Assembly: GCF_902705875.1 (NCBI RefSeq)
Contig: NZ_CACSIK010000001.1
Coordinates: forward strand, 1,752,615 to 1,816,614
From: Zhongshania aliphaticivorans
GTDB taxonomy: Bacteria; Pseudomonadota; Gammaproteobacteria; Pseudomonadales; Spongiibacteraceae
Direction of reading: 5' to 3'
Length of the DNA stretch: 64,000 nt
Part shown: one piece after another, positions 44,263 through 53,674 of the stretch
Layout of the letters: every line of letters begins with the position of its first letter
How positions within the stretch are numbered: position 1 is the first letter of the stretch
The notes under the pieces: model-generated
What the model saw: the letters and a program-made list of their open reading frames with translations, nothing else
The model's database searches: none
Told to the model about the DNA's origin: nothing
Made by a program: the position numbers and the translations under genes

Positions 44263-44640
44263 TTAGCTCAAAATAGGAGGGCGGAATGGAGTTGCTATAA
44301 GACTTAATATAAACGGGGTACTACCTTGGGGCAGAAGTTGAATTTGGGTATATATTACGGCAGAGGACGATGCCAATAATAAGCCCACTCCCATGCAATG
44401 ACTTTGACAGCAATCCTTGCTATCGCAGAACGTCATTGTGGAGTCTCCATTAAGATGACGGTCATTAGCCTGACAATTATTCTTCAAATTAGCTGAATGT
44501 TTATCAATATGATGTTGTTCAAGTACATCGTGTGGTGGCGAATCACGCTTGGGCAAGAAATCAATCTCCGCAAAAGCGAAATTACTGATAAGAGCCAGTA
44601 AAACGCAATATACGATTGATTTAATCAGTTTGTGTGTCAT
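44263..44640 (-). CDS. Small secreted Cys/His-rich protein in copper operon
   Basis: A 125-residue protein that I do not recognise as a named family with certainty. It has a signal peptide (cleavage near NFAFA-EID). A His-rich stretch (PPHDVLEQHHIDKH) comes next, then a Cys/His cluster (Cys72, Cys77, Cys78, His81, Cys82), a hydrophobic segment and a tail ending FRPPILS. This layout recalls the CopL-type and other small periplasmic copper proteins. Its ATG overlaps the cueR stop by 4 bp, so it is coupled to cueR. A copper-binding or sensing role is inferred from residues and location. Confidence 0.65.
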   Translation of the reverse strand: MTHKLIKSIVYCVLLALISNFAFAEIDFLPKRDSPPHDVLEQHHIDKHSANLKNNCQANDRHLNGDSTMTFCDSKDCCQSHCMGVGLLLASSSAVIYTQIQLLPQGSTPFILSLIATPFRPPILS

Positions 44641-45053
44641 TTTGACGCTAATTCTTTGCGGCCGGTATTATTCTCTAAACCGGTTAAAATAGGGCAGTCT
44701 GCACGATTATCACCATGGCAGCTTGATGCTAACTCCGAGAGTAAATCACGCATAGCGGTGAGTTCATGTATTTTAGCATTTAGCTCCTCAATATGTGTCA
44801 AAGCCAATGCTTTAACATCTGCACTTGCACGGTCTCGGTCACCCCACAATGAGAGTAGCTGCTCAATTTGAGCCAGTGAAAAACCGAGGGATCGTGCACT
44901 TTTTATAAAACAAAGGCTGTGAATATCGTTTTCCGAGAATTGACGATAGCCCGCTTCTGTACGGACGGCCGCTTTGATTAGGCCCAATGACTCGTAGTGA
45001 CGAATCATCTTTACAGATATGCCACTCGCTTTTGCCGCTTCACCAATATTCAT
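44637..45053 (-). CDS. cueR: CueR-type MerR regulator (copper)
   Basis: A 138-residue MerR-family activator of copper efflux. The DNA-binding helix-turn-helix is at the N-terminus (MNIGEAAKASGISVKMIRHYES). The metal site matches E. coli CueR: Cys112 and Cys120 (SCHGDNRADCPIL) and Ser77, which favours Cu(I), Ag(I) or Au(I). I start at the ATG at 45053, with GGAGG just upstream; an ATG 27 bp earlier is less likely. It lies inside the operon downstream of the CopA ATPase, 69 bp from it, so it may be autoregulated. Confidence 0.93.
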   Translation of the reverse strand: MNIGEAAKASGISVKMIRHYESLGLIKAAVRTEAGYRQFSENDIHSLCFIKSARSLGFSLAQIEQLLSLWGDRDRASADVKALALTHIEELNAKIHELTAMRDLLSELASSCHGDNRADCPILTGLENNTGRKELASK

Positions 45054-45122
45054 ATTACCTCCAAATTTATAACAACTCATTCATAGCGACTGTTATTTTC
45101 TGTAGCTAGAACAGCGTAAGCA

Positions 45123-47555
45123 TTATTCTTTGGGCTTCCAGCGTCGTAAAAGTAATGCGTTGCAGATAACACTTACACTGCTCAATGCCATAGCGGCACC
45201 GGCAATAATTGGATTCAAATAACCGAATACTGCTAGTGGAATACCTACAATATTGTAAATAAAAGCCCAAAATAGATTCTGTCGAATTTTATTGAATGTC
45301 CGTTTTGAAATATCGATTGAATTGGCAACAAGCGTAGGATCACCACGCATCAACGTAATGCCTGCAGTATTCATTGCTATATCACTGCCTGATGCCATTG
45401 CAATACTGACGTCTGCGGCAGCAAGAGCTGGTGCATCATTAATACCATCGCCAACCATGGCAATTGTCACATTTTGCCCCCGCAAAGCATTAATTTGTTC
45501 GGTTTTATCCATGGGTAAACTATTGGCGATATAGTGATCAATACCTAAGGCATTGGCTACAGAATAAGCACTACCGTCATTGTCACCGGTGATCATCACA
45601 ATTTCTATACCGGCATTTTTTAGTCTCTGAATGGCATTTCCCGCCGTTTTTTTAATTTCATCATCAAAGGCGAGTAAACCAATTAACCTTGCATTAGGTG
45701 CAGACTCAGCCAGCCAAGACACCGTTTTACCTAACTTTTCTAGGCTGATCGCATTTTGTTCCAGCTCACTAATAGAAATACCACAGTCCTGCATGAGTCG
45801 ACTATTACCGAGCAGTAGCTGACGTTCTTCAACCGTTGCAGATACACCGCGACCTGCTAAATTTTTTGAGTTATGTGCTGATTTAAGTACAATTTCTTGC
45901 TGCCCCGCCTCATTAATAACAGCAGTTGCTAGCGGATGGTTACTCCCCTGCTGCAGGGTAGCTGCCAACTTGAGCAGCGCTTTGTTATTGCCATCACAGG
46001 CAATGTAATCATAAAGGTGTGGTTTACCCGTGGTAAGCGTACCGGTTTTATCAAATACGACCGTGGTGATGCCATGCGCTGCTTCTAAGGCATGAGCATC
46101 TTTTATCAAAATGCCGTGCTTTGCCGCTACACCCGTCCCCGTCATAATAGCAGTAGGGGTGGCTAAACCTAAGGCACAGGGGCAGGCGATTACCATCACG
46201 GCAACAGCATTGATAATTGCACCTTGTAGATCGCCATTGTATAAAAACCAGCTCATCGAGGTGGCAATAGCAATGGTTACAACCAAGGGTACAAAAACCA
46301 TACTGACTTTATCTACTAAACGCTGTATCGGCGCTTTCGCAGCTTGCGCGTTTTCAACCAATCTAATGATTTTGGCAAGCGTGGTTTCGATTCCAACAGC
46401 ACTTGTTTTGATGAGTAAAAGGGCATCGATGTTAATAACGCCACCAACAACCTTATCGCCTATGTGTTTAAGCACAGGCATATTCTCACCGGTAATCATA
46501 GATTCATCTATATATCCTTCACCATCAACAACAATACCGTCCACGGGAATTTTTTCACCCGGTTTAACAACAACAATGTCAGCAATTTTTATATCACTAA
46601 TATCAACGACGCGATCATTATTTTGAATGCGGATTCTTGCGGAATTTGGCCTCAGGGCTTGCAGTGCATGTATTGCCGCGGCGGTCTGATGTTTGGCCCG
46701 CTCCTCTAACCACTTGCCCAATAATACCAAAGTAATTACCAAGGCTGACGTTTCAAAATAATAGTGCACCATCTCGGCATTATGACCAAGGAGCAACTGC
46801 GTAACCAAGTTGTAAACACTTAGGCCATAGCTAGCACTAGTTCCGATGCTAACCAGCAAGTCCATATTCCCCGCTCTAGCTTTAAGTGCCAGCCAGGCCG
46901 AACGATAAAAACGCGCGCCAATATAAAACTGAACTGGCGTTGCCAGCAAAAATTGAAGCCATGGAGGCGGCATAATATCGATACCAAATGCGCTCAATAT
47001 CATGCCAAACAATAGGGGTGCTGATAATAAGGTGGAGGCAATAAGAAGATAGGTTTGCCTGCTTAAAATTTGTGAATTATCACTAGCTCCCGCGGCGGAT
47101 TGGTTATTGGACGTCTTTTCCTCGATAGGTACCGCTTTATAACCAGCAATGCTTATCGCTTCTATCATCGCGGCCATGGGTACAAGATTTTTAACAACAT
47201 GAATATTCGCTAAGCCAGTAGCTAAATTAACATCCGTTTTTAAAACGCCCGAAATAGCGTTTAGTGCATTTTCTATACGTCCCACGCAAGAGCCACAGCT
47301 AATACCGCTAATTGAGAGGGTAATAACTTCTGTCTCCACGGTGTACCCAGAATGTTCCACCGCATCACATAGCGAATTAATATTGACATTCTCATAGTGA
47401 CTAATAAATACCGTATTAGTAGCAAGGTTAACTTGAGCCATACTTACAGCACTCAAGCTATTTAATGATTTTTCTATACGACCAGCACACGAAGCGCAGT
47501 TCATTCCACCTATGTGCAGCGTAATACTGTGGTGAGGTGATGTCTGTGTGGGCAT
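45123..47555 (-). CDS. copA: Copper-translocating P-type ATPase CopA
   Basis: An 810-residue P1B-ATPase that exports Cu(I) to the periplasm. Two N-terminal heavy-metal domains carry GGMNCASCAG and GISCGSCVG. The transmembrane metal site is CPCALGLATP, and the phosphorylation loop DKTGTLTTG, the HP motif SNHPLATAV, TGDND and GDGINDAPAL are present. I place the start at the ATG at 47555, with GGAAG four bases upstream. The CueR-type promoter at about 47591-47621 would put the transcript start near 47584, so a longer frame to 47606 cannot be translated from it. Confidence 0.96.
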   Translation of the reverse strand: MPTQTSPHHSITLHIGGMNCASCAGRIEKSLNSLSAVSMAQVNLATNTVFISHYENVNINSLCDAVEHSGYTVETEVITLSISGISCGSCVGRIENALNAISGVLKTDVNLATGLANIHVVKNLVPMAAMIEAISIAGYKAVPIEEKTSNNQSAAGASDNSQILSRQTYLLIASTLLSAPLLFGMILSAFGIDIMPPPWLQFLLATPVQFYIGARFYRSAWLALKARAGNMDLLVSIGTSASYGLSVYNLVTQLLLGHNAEMVHYYFETSALVITLVLLGKWLEERAKHQTAAAIHALQALRPNSARIRIQNNDRVVDISDIKIADIVVVKPGEKIPVDGIVVDGEGYIDESMITGENMPVLKHIGDKVVGGVINIDALLLIKTSAVGIETTLAKIIRLVENAQAAKAPIQRLVDKVSMVFVPLVVTIAIATSMSWFLYNGDLQGAIINAVAVMVIACPCALGLATPTAIMTGTGVAAKHGILIKDAHALEAAHGITTVVFDKTGTLTTGKPHLYDYIACDGNNKALLKLAATLQQGSNHPLATAVINEAGQQEIVLKSAHNSKNLAGRGVSATVEERQLLLGNSRLMQDCGISISELEQNAISLEKLGKTVSWLAESAPNARLIGLLAFDDEIKKTAGNAIQRLKNAGIEIVMITGDNDGSAYSVANALGIDHYIANSLPMDKTEQINALRGQNVTIAMVGDGINDAPALAAADVSIAMASGSDIAMNTAGITLMRGDPTLVANSIDISKRTFNKIRQNLFWAFIYNIVGIPLAVFGYLNPIIAGAAMALSSVSVICNALLLRRWKPKE

Positions 47556-47590
47556 AAGGCTTCCAAAGCAACCATAGTAATGATGTTTAA

Positions 47591-47621
47591 AGACTAAAGC
47601 CTCCAATCATAGGAAGGTCAA
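47591..47621 (-). promoter_or_regulatory. CueR-type promoter of the CopA ATPase operon
   Basis: On the minus strand the -35 box TTGACC and the -10 box TAGTCT are separated by 19 bp. The spacer contains the dyad CCTTCC...GGAGG. This overlong spacer with an inverted repeat is the hallmark of MerR-family activated promoters and closely resembles the E. coli copA promoter. The cueR gene is in the operon. Confidence 0.85.
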
Positions 47622-47721
47622 GTTCTTACGCTTTATGTCTTTAGCTACTATTGCTACAGTGCTTGCAGATACTTCTTAAAAATAACAGTCCCAAACACCT
47701 TACAGACTACGGAAAAAATTC

Positions 47722-48621
47722 ATGCTTCACGCTCTTTTGCTTTGCATAACGCTGGTTTCTGCATCGGCATACGCAGTTACCTCTGAACCCACTACGGCGG
47801 AGCCTATAGCCACAGGGCTTAGGTTTAGTATATTAAAAACCGCAGAGGCGGACGTATTGGAAGGTATGACCTATGCCGGTGGGAGTTTTTTTAAGAAAAC
47901 AACCTTAAATCATATAGCGGTAATAATTGAGCACCCGCAGGGTAGTCTCTTGTTTGATACCGGCCTTGGGCGTCAGATAGACACCCAATACCGGTCGGAT
48001 ATGCCTTTTTGGGCAAAACCATTCTTGACGTATAACAATGTAAACCCAGCAATCGATCAGCTTCAGAAAGAGGGCGTAACACCGCCTGAACGAATAATTT
48101 TATCGCACTCACATTGGGATCATGCCAGTGGTGTGGTGGATTTCCCCAATGCAGAAATCTGGCTGCCCCAAGCAGAACAGCAATTTATTGCCAATTCGAC
48201 AGCTCCCGCTGTACTCCATTCACAACTTAGTCCAGACACCATTCAATGGCACCCAATAGAGTTTGACTCAGAAGCCTATGAGAATTTTGATAGTAGTTTG
48301 GACTTATTCGGCGATAAAAGCGCAGTGCTTGTGCCACTACCAGGCCATTCTCCGGGTTCAGTTGGCTTATTTCTGACCACCCGAACTGGAGGGCGCTACT
48401 TTTTTATTGGCGATTTAATTTGGAATGCTAATGCACTTGCCACACAGGCGCCCAAGTTTTGGGCCGCCCGTATGATTGTAGACCATGATGCACAACGTGC
48501 TGCCGAGTCCCTTGCCCAAGTTGTTGGCAGTCAAAGTCAACTGCCGAGACTTGTCATTGTTCCAGCCCATGACCAATCGGTTCACGATAGCCTTGAGTAT
48601 TTCCCGAACTGGGTGAACTAA
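47722..48621 (+). CDS. Secreted metallo-beta-lactamase-fold hydrolase
   Basis: A 299-residue MBL-fold hydrolase with a signal peptide (cleavage near SAYA-VT). Zinc ligands are in HSHWDH (His129, His131, Asp133, His134), PLPGHSPGS and IGDLIW. The fold is seen in lactonases such as AHL lactonases and in other hydrolases, and substrate cannot be fixed from sequence. It is exported, and the same strand carries an alpha/beta hydrolase and a penicillin-acylase-type enzyme, so this could be a group of extracytoplasmic hydrolases for acylated compounds. Confidence 0.82.
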   Translation: MLHALLLCITLVSASAYAVTSEPTTAEPIATGLRFSILKTAEADVLEGMTYAGGSFFKKTTLNHIAVIIEHPQGSLLFDTGLGRQIDTQYRSDMPFWAKPFLTYNNVNPAIDQLQKEGVTPPERIILSHSHWDHASGVVDFPNAEIWLPQAEQQFIANSTAPAVLHSQLSPDTIQWHPIEFDSEAYENFDSSLDLFGDKSAVLVPLPGHSPGSVGLFLTTRTGGRYFFIGDLIWNANALATQAPKFWAARMIVDHDAQRAAESLAQVVGSQSQLPRLVIVPAHDQSVHDSLEYFPNWVN

Positions 48622-48695
48622 AGGATGGTTAAGCCAGACTAAATTACGCTGCAAAACACCAAGCACCAAATAATTCCATCATATTGAGGTAAATA

Positions 48696-49706
48696 ATGAA
48701 ATACGCACTGAAAATAGGGTCGTATTTACTGCTACTCATTACGGCATTAATAATACCCGCCCAGAGTATTGCTAATGACGTCATCAAATATGACAAAGAG
48801 TTAAATGGTTTCAGCTACCCCTTCGAGGTTGAGACACTAACATTCAATTCGCAGAATCAAGTTTTAAATATGCGCTATATGGATGTTGGGCACGAAAATG
48901 CCGATAAAGTTATCGTGTTATTACACGGTAAAAACTTCGCTGGGTTCTACTGGAAAACCTTGGCGCTTGATCTGATCAAACAAAACTATCGCGTTATTAT
49001 TCCCGACCAAATCGGATTTGGAAAATCCTCTAAGCCAAGCTCATACCAATATAGTTTTAGCCAGCTTGCATTAAACACTAAGCGTTTATTAGAGCATTTA
49101 AATATTTCTAATGCGGATATTGTAGGGCATTCAATGGGTGGTATGCTCGCCGTCACTTTTGCCGCTAATTACAGTAACATTGTCAATAAACTTATTTTAA
49201 TAAACCCGATAGGCCTTGAAGATTACAGCGAGTATGTCGAGTTTAAAGACACCAATTTCTTTTACCAAAGAGAGTTAGCAACAACCTTAGACAAAGCAAT
49301 TAACTATCAAAAGAGTAATTACTATGATGGCAAATGGTCTAGCAAGTATGAGGAATTATTAATCCCATTAAAGGGCATGCTCGCCGGTGATGATTGGAAT
49401 ATTGTTGCCTGGAATAACGCCTTAACCTATGGCCCCATTTTTTCTGAAAACATTGTTGGTCGGTTTTCTCAAATAAAAAGTCCAACCTTTCTCATTATTG
49501 GTACGCGAGATAAAACAGGACCAGGCCGAGCATGGCTAAAGAAAGGGGTGGAAAGATCACTTGGTAATTACGAACAACTGGGTAAAAATGCTCGAAACCT
49601 AATAAAAGGTGCCAAACTTATTGAATTAGAGGGCCTTGGACACATGCCACATTTTGAAGATTACGACGTATTTATGAAGGCTTTCCAACAAGGGATAGAC
49701 AAATAA
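48696..49706 (+). CDS. Secreted alpha/beta hydrolase
   Basis: A 336-residue alpha/beta-hydrolase with an N-terminal signal peptide (cleavage near QSIA-ND). The nucleophile elbow is GHSMGGM, the acid is in IGTRDKTGPG, and the catalytic His in LGHMPHFED. The oxyanion region LLHGKNFAGFYW matches the family. The ATG at 48696 has GAGG upstream. It follows the MBL-fold gene by 74 bp on the same strand. Esterase or epoxide-hydrolase-like activity is possible; the substrate is not known. Confidence 0.85.
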   Translation: MKYALKIGSYLLLLITALIIPAQSIANDVIKYDKELNGFSYPFEVETLTFNSQNQVLNMRYMDVGHENADKVIVLLHGKNFAGFYWKTLALDLIKQNYRVIIPDQIGFGKSSKPSSYQYSFSQLALNTKRLLEHLNISNADIVGHSMGGMLAVTFAANYSNIVNKLILINPIGLEDYSEYVEFKDTNFFYQRELATTLDKAINYQKSNYYDGKWSSKYEELLIPLKGMLAGDDWNIVAWNNALTYGPIFSENIVGRFSQIKSPTFLIIGTRDKTGPGRAWLKKGVERSLGNYEQLGKNARNLIKGAKLIELEGLGHMPHFEDYDVFMKAFQQGIDK

Positions 49707-49820
49707 ACCTTCCGTCGTACCATATACGGCAGTAGATCACATTTCGACTAGGACTTACTTTATCGATAGACATGCTCTGGTAGAGTAAAGGGATTCATAC
49801 TGAAACATAGGATATTTTGA

Positions 49821-52085
49821 ATGCCTCGGATCACTGCTGTACCAGGTATTATTGCGTTACTGGGGCGAATCATCGTTGGTCATATACTTACGCCTCGTAA
49901 CAGTTTCTCAGTTCAACAGCGAATTGATGCGCTGCCATTGCGGGACGCCCCCTTAAAAGCTGAAATCACCATAAACTGGAACGACAATTTAATTCCATTT
50001 ATTCAAGCTAATAATGAAAAAGACCTTGCAGTGGGATTAGGCATTAGCCATGCACATCTAAGATTAGGCCAGATCGAATTTCTTAAATACGTTAGTCAAG
50101 GCCGTGTATCTGAACTATTAGGTCCTATAGCTAATGATATTGATCACACCTTGCGGGTGCTTGATCTTGGCAAGGTGAGTAAAGAAAATTTCTCCGCAAT
50201 GCCAGAGCAAACGCAACAATGGATGGAAGCTTACACAGCGGGAATCAACTATGTTATTGCCAATATGGCAGATGATAAATCACTGTGGCCAGCCGAATTC
50301 CAAATACTCAATGTTTGTCCTACACCGTGGTCAGTTGAAGACATCATGACACTGGCACGGTTAAATTGTGCTGATTTTACCTGGGGCTTATGGCCCAAGC
50401 TTTTACCTTTGCGCAAGCGCAATGATTGGCTGACATTATGGCGGCACCTAATGAAATTCGGCGGTGGGCCACCACCACTAACAACTAATGAGAAGATCAC
50501 TGAGAACGACCCACTAGAATGGTTAAGTGGTCTTTTTGGTAAGCCGGGTGGTTCCAATGCGGTAGCCATAAACAGTGCTAAATCCTCACATGGCCACGCT
50601 TTACTCAGTGGCGACCCGCATCTTCCTATGGTGTTGCCCAATTTCTGGATACTGGGCGGCTTACATTGCCCTACATTAAAAACGGTTGGGTATATGTTGC
50701 CTGGTTTACCGGCTGTTATGGTTGGCCGTAGCCCTGAAATTGCTTGGGGCGGTACGTCTATGCACGCAGCATCTAGCGATCTCTTTGATGTTTCTACTCA
50801 AGCACCAGAAAACTTTAAACGCCGGACGGAAATCATTAAAACTCGGTGGGGTAAAAACAAAACCGTGGTTTTGCATGATTCGGAATTCGGTCCGCTCTTA
50901 ACTGACGCGCCGATGTTTAGCAATAATGATTCACAAGCAGCTTCACCTGCACTTGCATTCAGATGGGTAGGGCATCAAGTCAGTGATGAAATAACAGCCA
51001 TGCTTGGTGTGGCAAGATCTCATAATTTTAGCGACTTTCAATTAGCATTAAAGGACTTTGCCGTTGCAGGGCAGAATATGGTTTATGCTGATAAAGCAGG
51101 TAACATTGCCCAAGTTATGGCGGCACGATTACCCAGCCGCCCAATAGAGCGTCCTATTGATGTTGTTCTTAATATTGAAGAGCACGCATCTTGGTCACAG
51201 ATGCTTGATACTCAGAACTTACCTACGCGATACAATCCAGCAGAGGGCTTTGTTGCGTCTGCAAATAATAAACCCGAGGAAGCTGGAGAAGTATTAATAA
51301 GCTGCTTTTTCTCACCCAATGATAGGGTAGAGCGCTTAAAAACACGCTTAAGTGAAGCCCCATCTGTAGATGAGAGTTTTCTTAAAGCTCTGATGACCGA
51401 TGTTCAAAGCGATACCGGAATAAAGCTGCGAGACAAGCTATTACCATTAATAGAGGAAAAAGATAGCGTCACCTATCAAACCTTATCCGGGTGGGATGGT
51501 AAGTATACAATTGAAAGTGCTGGCGCCTTGGTATTTGAAGTATTGCTTTATCATTTTGCCCTAGCTTTGCATGGCAAAAACGATATCGACGTTTTAACCG
51601 TAAACTGGGATCCTCGAAGCTTGCTCATGGCAGACTTACAATACGTTCCAGCCACACGATTAACGCTGGCTCTTTCCGCAGCACTACCCAAATGTGATTC
51701 AGCATTAAACAAGTATCAATGCTGGGGTAATATGCATCGATTACGGATACAACACCCCTTGGCGGCGCTACCCATTATTGGCAAACGCTGGCGTTTTAGT
51801 GAAACTGCCATTGCCGGTGCAAATGAAACCTTAATGAAATCTGCCCATGGTTTCGCAATTAAAAAACATTATGTTGGTATGAGTTCAACCGCACGGTACT
51901 TTTTTGATCTAGGAGATCAAGATGCAAATTGGTTTGCCATGCTTGGTGGGCAAGATGGTGCGCTTGGGTCAGCCGCCTATACTGATCAAATAGAGATTTG
52001 GAATAACAATGAGATGATTCAAATTCCCTTGGATGTAAGCGAAGTGAAAAGCAGCTATCAATACTCCACCATTATTTCACCCTAG
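49821..52085 (+). CDS. Penicillin-acylase-family Ntn-hydrolase
   Basis: A 754-residue protein of the penicillin amidase/acylase family, which matures by self-cleavage into alpha and beta chains and hydrolyses amides of acyl chains. The nucleophile is Ser245 in KPGGSNAVAI, with downstream ALLSGDPHLP and the HASSDLFDV region matching the family. The N-terminus is hydrophobic and may act as a signal anchor. Relatives include acyl-homoserine-lactone acylases (PvdQ, QuiP types), but family membership alone does not prove that substrate. AGGA precedes the ATG. Confidence 0.88.
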   Translation: MPRITAVPGIIALLGRIIVGHILTPRNSFSVQQRIDALPLRDAPLKAEITINWNDNLIPFIQANNEKDLAVGLGISHAHLRLGQIEFLKYVSQGRVSELLGPIANDIDHTLRVLDLGKVSKENFSAMPEQTQQWMEAYTAGINYVIANMADDKSLWPAEFQILNVCPTPWSVEDIMTLARLNCADFTWGLWPKLLPLRKRNDWLTLWRHLMKFGGGPPPLTTNEKITENDPLEWLSGLFGKPGGSNAVAINSAKSSHGHALLSGDPHLPMVLPNFWILGGLHCPTLKTVGYMLPGLPAVMVGRSPEIAWGGTSMHAASSDLFDVSTQAPENFKRRTEIIKTRWGKNKTVVLHDSEFGPLLTDAPMFSNNDSQAASPALAFRWVGHQVSDEITAMLGVARSHNFSDFQLALKDFAVAGQNMVYADKAGNIAQVMAARLPSRPIERPIDVVLNIEEHASWSQMLDTQNLPTRYNPAEGFVASANNKPEEAGEVLISCFFSPNDRVERLKTRLSEAPSVDESFLKALMTDVQSDTGIKLRDKLLPLIEEKDSVTYQTLSGWDGKYTIESAGALVFEVLLYHFALALHGKNDIDVLTVNWDPRSLLMADLQYVPATRLTLALSAALPKCDSALNKYQCWGNMHRLRIQHPLAALPIIGKRWRFSETAIAGANETLMKSAHGFAIKKHYVGMSSTARYFFDLGDQDANWFAMLGGQDGALGSAAYTDQIEIWNNNEMIQIPLDVSEVKSSYQYSTIISP

Positions 52086-52130
52086 GTAAATCGCGTTAAA
52101 AGACATGAAGTGGGGCAGCGAAAAATTGTT

Positions 52131-52886
52131 ATGAATCAGTTGTGGAAAATTTCACTGTGCATATATGCCTTGTTGTTTACTGGTCAGCTTGCAGCCGCGC
52201 CATTAACCATAGCCGTTGCATCAAATTTTACTGCAGCAATGACGGAGCTTACTCGTGAGTTTGAAAATATATCTGGCCACCAACTAAACGTATCCTACGG
52301 TTCATCAGGAAAATTCGTTGCCCAAATTCGTCACGGTGCACCCTTTGATGTTTTTCTTTCCGCTGATCAAGATAAACCCACGGTACTTATTGACAGTGGT
52401 TTAGCGCTTCCAGAAAGTCGCTTAACCTATGCTATTGGTGCCTTAGCTCTTTGGTCAAAAGATGAAACACTTCTCAATACAGGCAATGAGATATTGCTAT
52501 CCAGAACGTTTAACAAGCTCGCTATTGCCAACCCTAGATTAGCGCCGTATGGTCTGGCGGCTGTGGATGTATTACGTCATTTCAACTTAGAAGACAGCAC
52601 CCGATCATCATGGGTAATGGGAGAAAATATCGCCCAAACTTACCAATATGTCAGCACCGGAAATGCCGACATAGGATTTATTGCCTTATCACAAATAATG
52701 ACCAACGGTCAGCTAGAAAGTGGGTCGGCGTGGCTAGTTCCTCCGGAACTCCATCGAACAATAAAACAAGATGCCATTTTGCTAAAAAGAGCCGGAAAAA
52801 ATAAGGCCGCAATTGAATTTATGACTTTTTTGAGCTCAGTTAAGGCAAAGAAAATAATTAGTTCATATTCTTATAGGGTTAACTAA
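52131..52886 (+). CDS. modA: Molybdate ABC transporter substrate-binding protein ModA (orphan)
   Basis: A ~251-residue periplasmic binding protein of the ModA family that captures molybdate or tungstate. A signal peptide (ALLFTGQLAAA) precedes PLTIAVASNFTAAMTELT, and YGSSGKFVAQI and the anion-binding region GAPFDVFLSADQDKP are typical. I start at the ATG at 52131; a GTG 21 bp upstream is possible. The modB and modC genes are absent from this window. The gene is convergent with the PPTase gene. Confidence 0.9.
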   Translation: MNQLWKISLCIYALLFTGQLAAAPLTIAVASNFTAAMTELTREFENISGHQLNVSYGSSGKFVAQIRHGAPFDVFLSADQDKPTVLIDSGLALPESRLTYAIGALALWSKDETLLNTGNEILLSRTFNKLAIANPRLAPYGLAAVDVLRHFNLEDSTRSSWVMGENIAQTYQYVSTGNADIGFIALSQIMTNGQLESGSAWLVPPELHRTIKQDAILLKRAGKNKAAIEFMTFLSSVKAKKIISSYSYRVN

Positions 52887-52906
52887 TAATCTAAGATTGG
52901 TAACTG

Positions 52907-53674
52907 TTAACTCGGACCAACCCAGCTAAGCACCGTCTGCGCTGATAGCTGCCAATGGACCGTTATAATGTGACCTTTTAAAAATTGTGGCGAAAGATCA
53001 CGCAGCAAGCGAAGGCTAAGCGCATTATGATTTATATCGATAGCGCAAACATCAACATCTAAAAAATCAAAATACCTGGCAACCGCTGGGTAGAGCACTT
53101 TAAATACAGACTCTTTGGCCGAAAAGATAACGGTTAATGCCAATGCTTCCTTGTCAAAATTAAGCGCGACTAAATCTAATTCAGCTGGGCGAGCAATACT
53201 TGCCGATAGTGAATGTACATCTGCAGCATCAATAATAGATTCAGCGTCAATACCAATTCCCGCACTGCCATAGGCTGCTGCAGGTCGGTGCATTAACAAA
53301 CAATAGGCGCTGCCTTTATGGTGACTTATTGATCCAAACACCGTGTTAGGCCAGACAGGACTGCGGTGATTTCCAACAGGGACGGGTGCTTTGGGTAAGC
53401 CCAAGGCGTGAAATGCATGCTGGGCGGTTATTCGCCCAGCCAAAAAATCCGCTTTACGAACGTCAGTTGCTCTTTGTAATAAGGGTGGAAAATCAATGTT
53501 ATAAGCGTCAAAAAGTGAATCACTATATTGCTTGGTATCAAAATCACAGTGACTACAAATACCGTCAAATTGCGGAAGGTGAATTAAAGAACTCTTCGCA
53601 ATAAAACCAGACTCATACTGCAATAGGGCAGACACTTTTCTGGCTCTATGCTGCTGCAGTTGAGGGCGAATCAT
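52907..53674 (-). CDS. 4'-Phosphopantetheinyl transferase (EntD/Sfp-type)
   Basis: A 255-residue PPTase that adds the phosphopantetheine arm to the carrier-protein serine, turning apo-PCP into holo-PCP. Motifs for Mg-CoA binding and catalysis are present: GSISHHKG, GIGIDAESI and VIFSAKESVFKVLYP. The N-terminal HLPQFDGIC and R-x-F-L-A-G-R segments are EntD-like. Its start lies inside the glycosyltransferase gene (29-bp overlap), so it is translationally coupled to it. In this operon the expected client is the PCP of the adjacent NRPS. Confidence 0.92.
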   Translation of the reverse strand: MIRPQLQQHRARKVSALLQYESGFIAKSSLIHLPQFDGICSHCDFDTKQYSDSLFDAYNIDFPPLLQRATDVRKADFLAGRITAQHAFHALGLPKAPVPVGNHRSPVWPNTVFGSISHHKGSAYCLLMHRPAAAYGSAGIGIDAESIIDAADVHSLSASIARPAELDLVALNFDKEALALTVIFSAKESVFKVLYPAVARYFDFLDVDVCAIDINHNALSLRLLRDLSPQFLKGHIITVHWQLSAQTVLSWVGPS

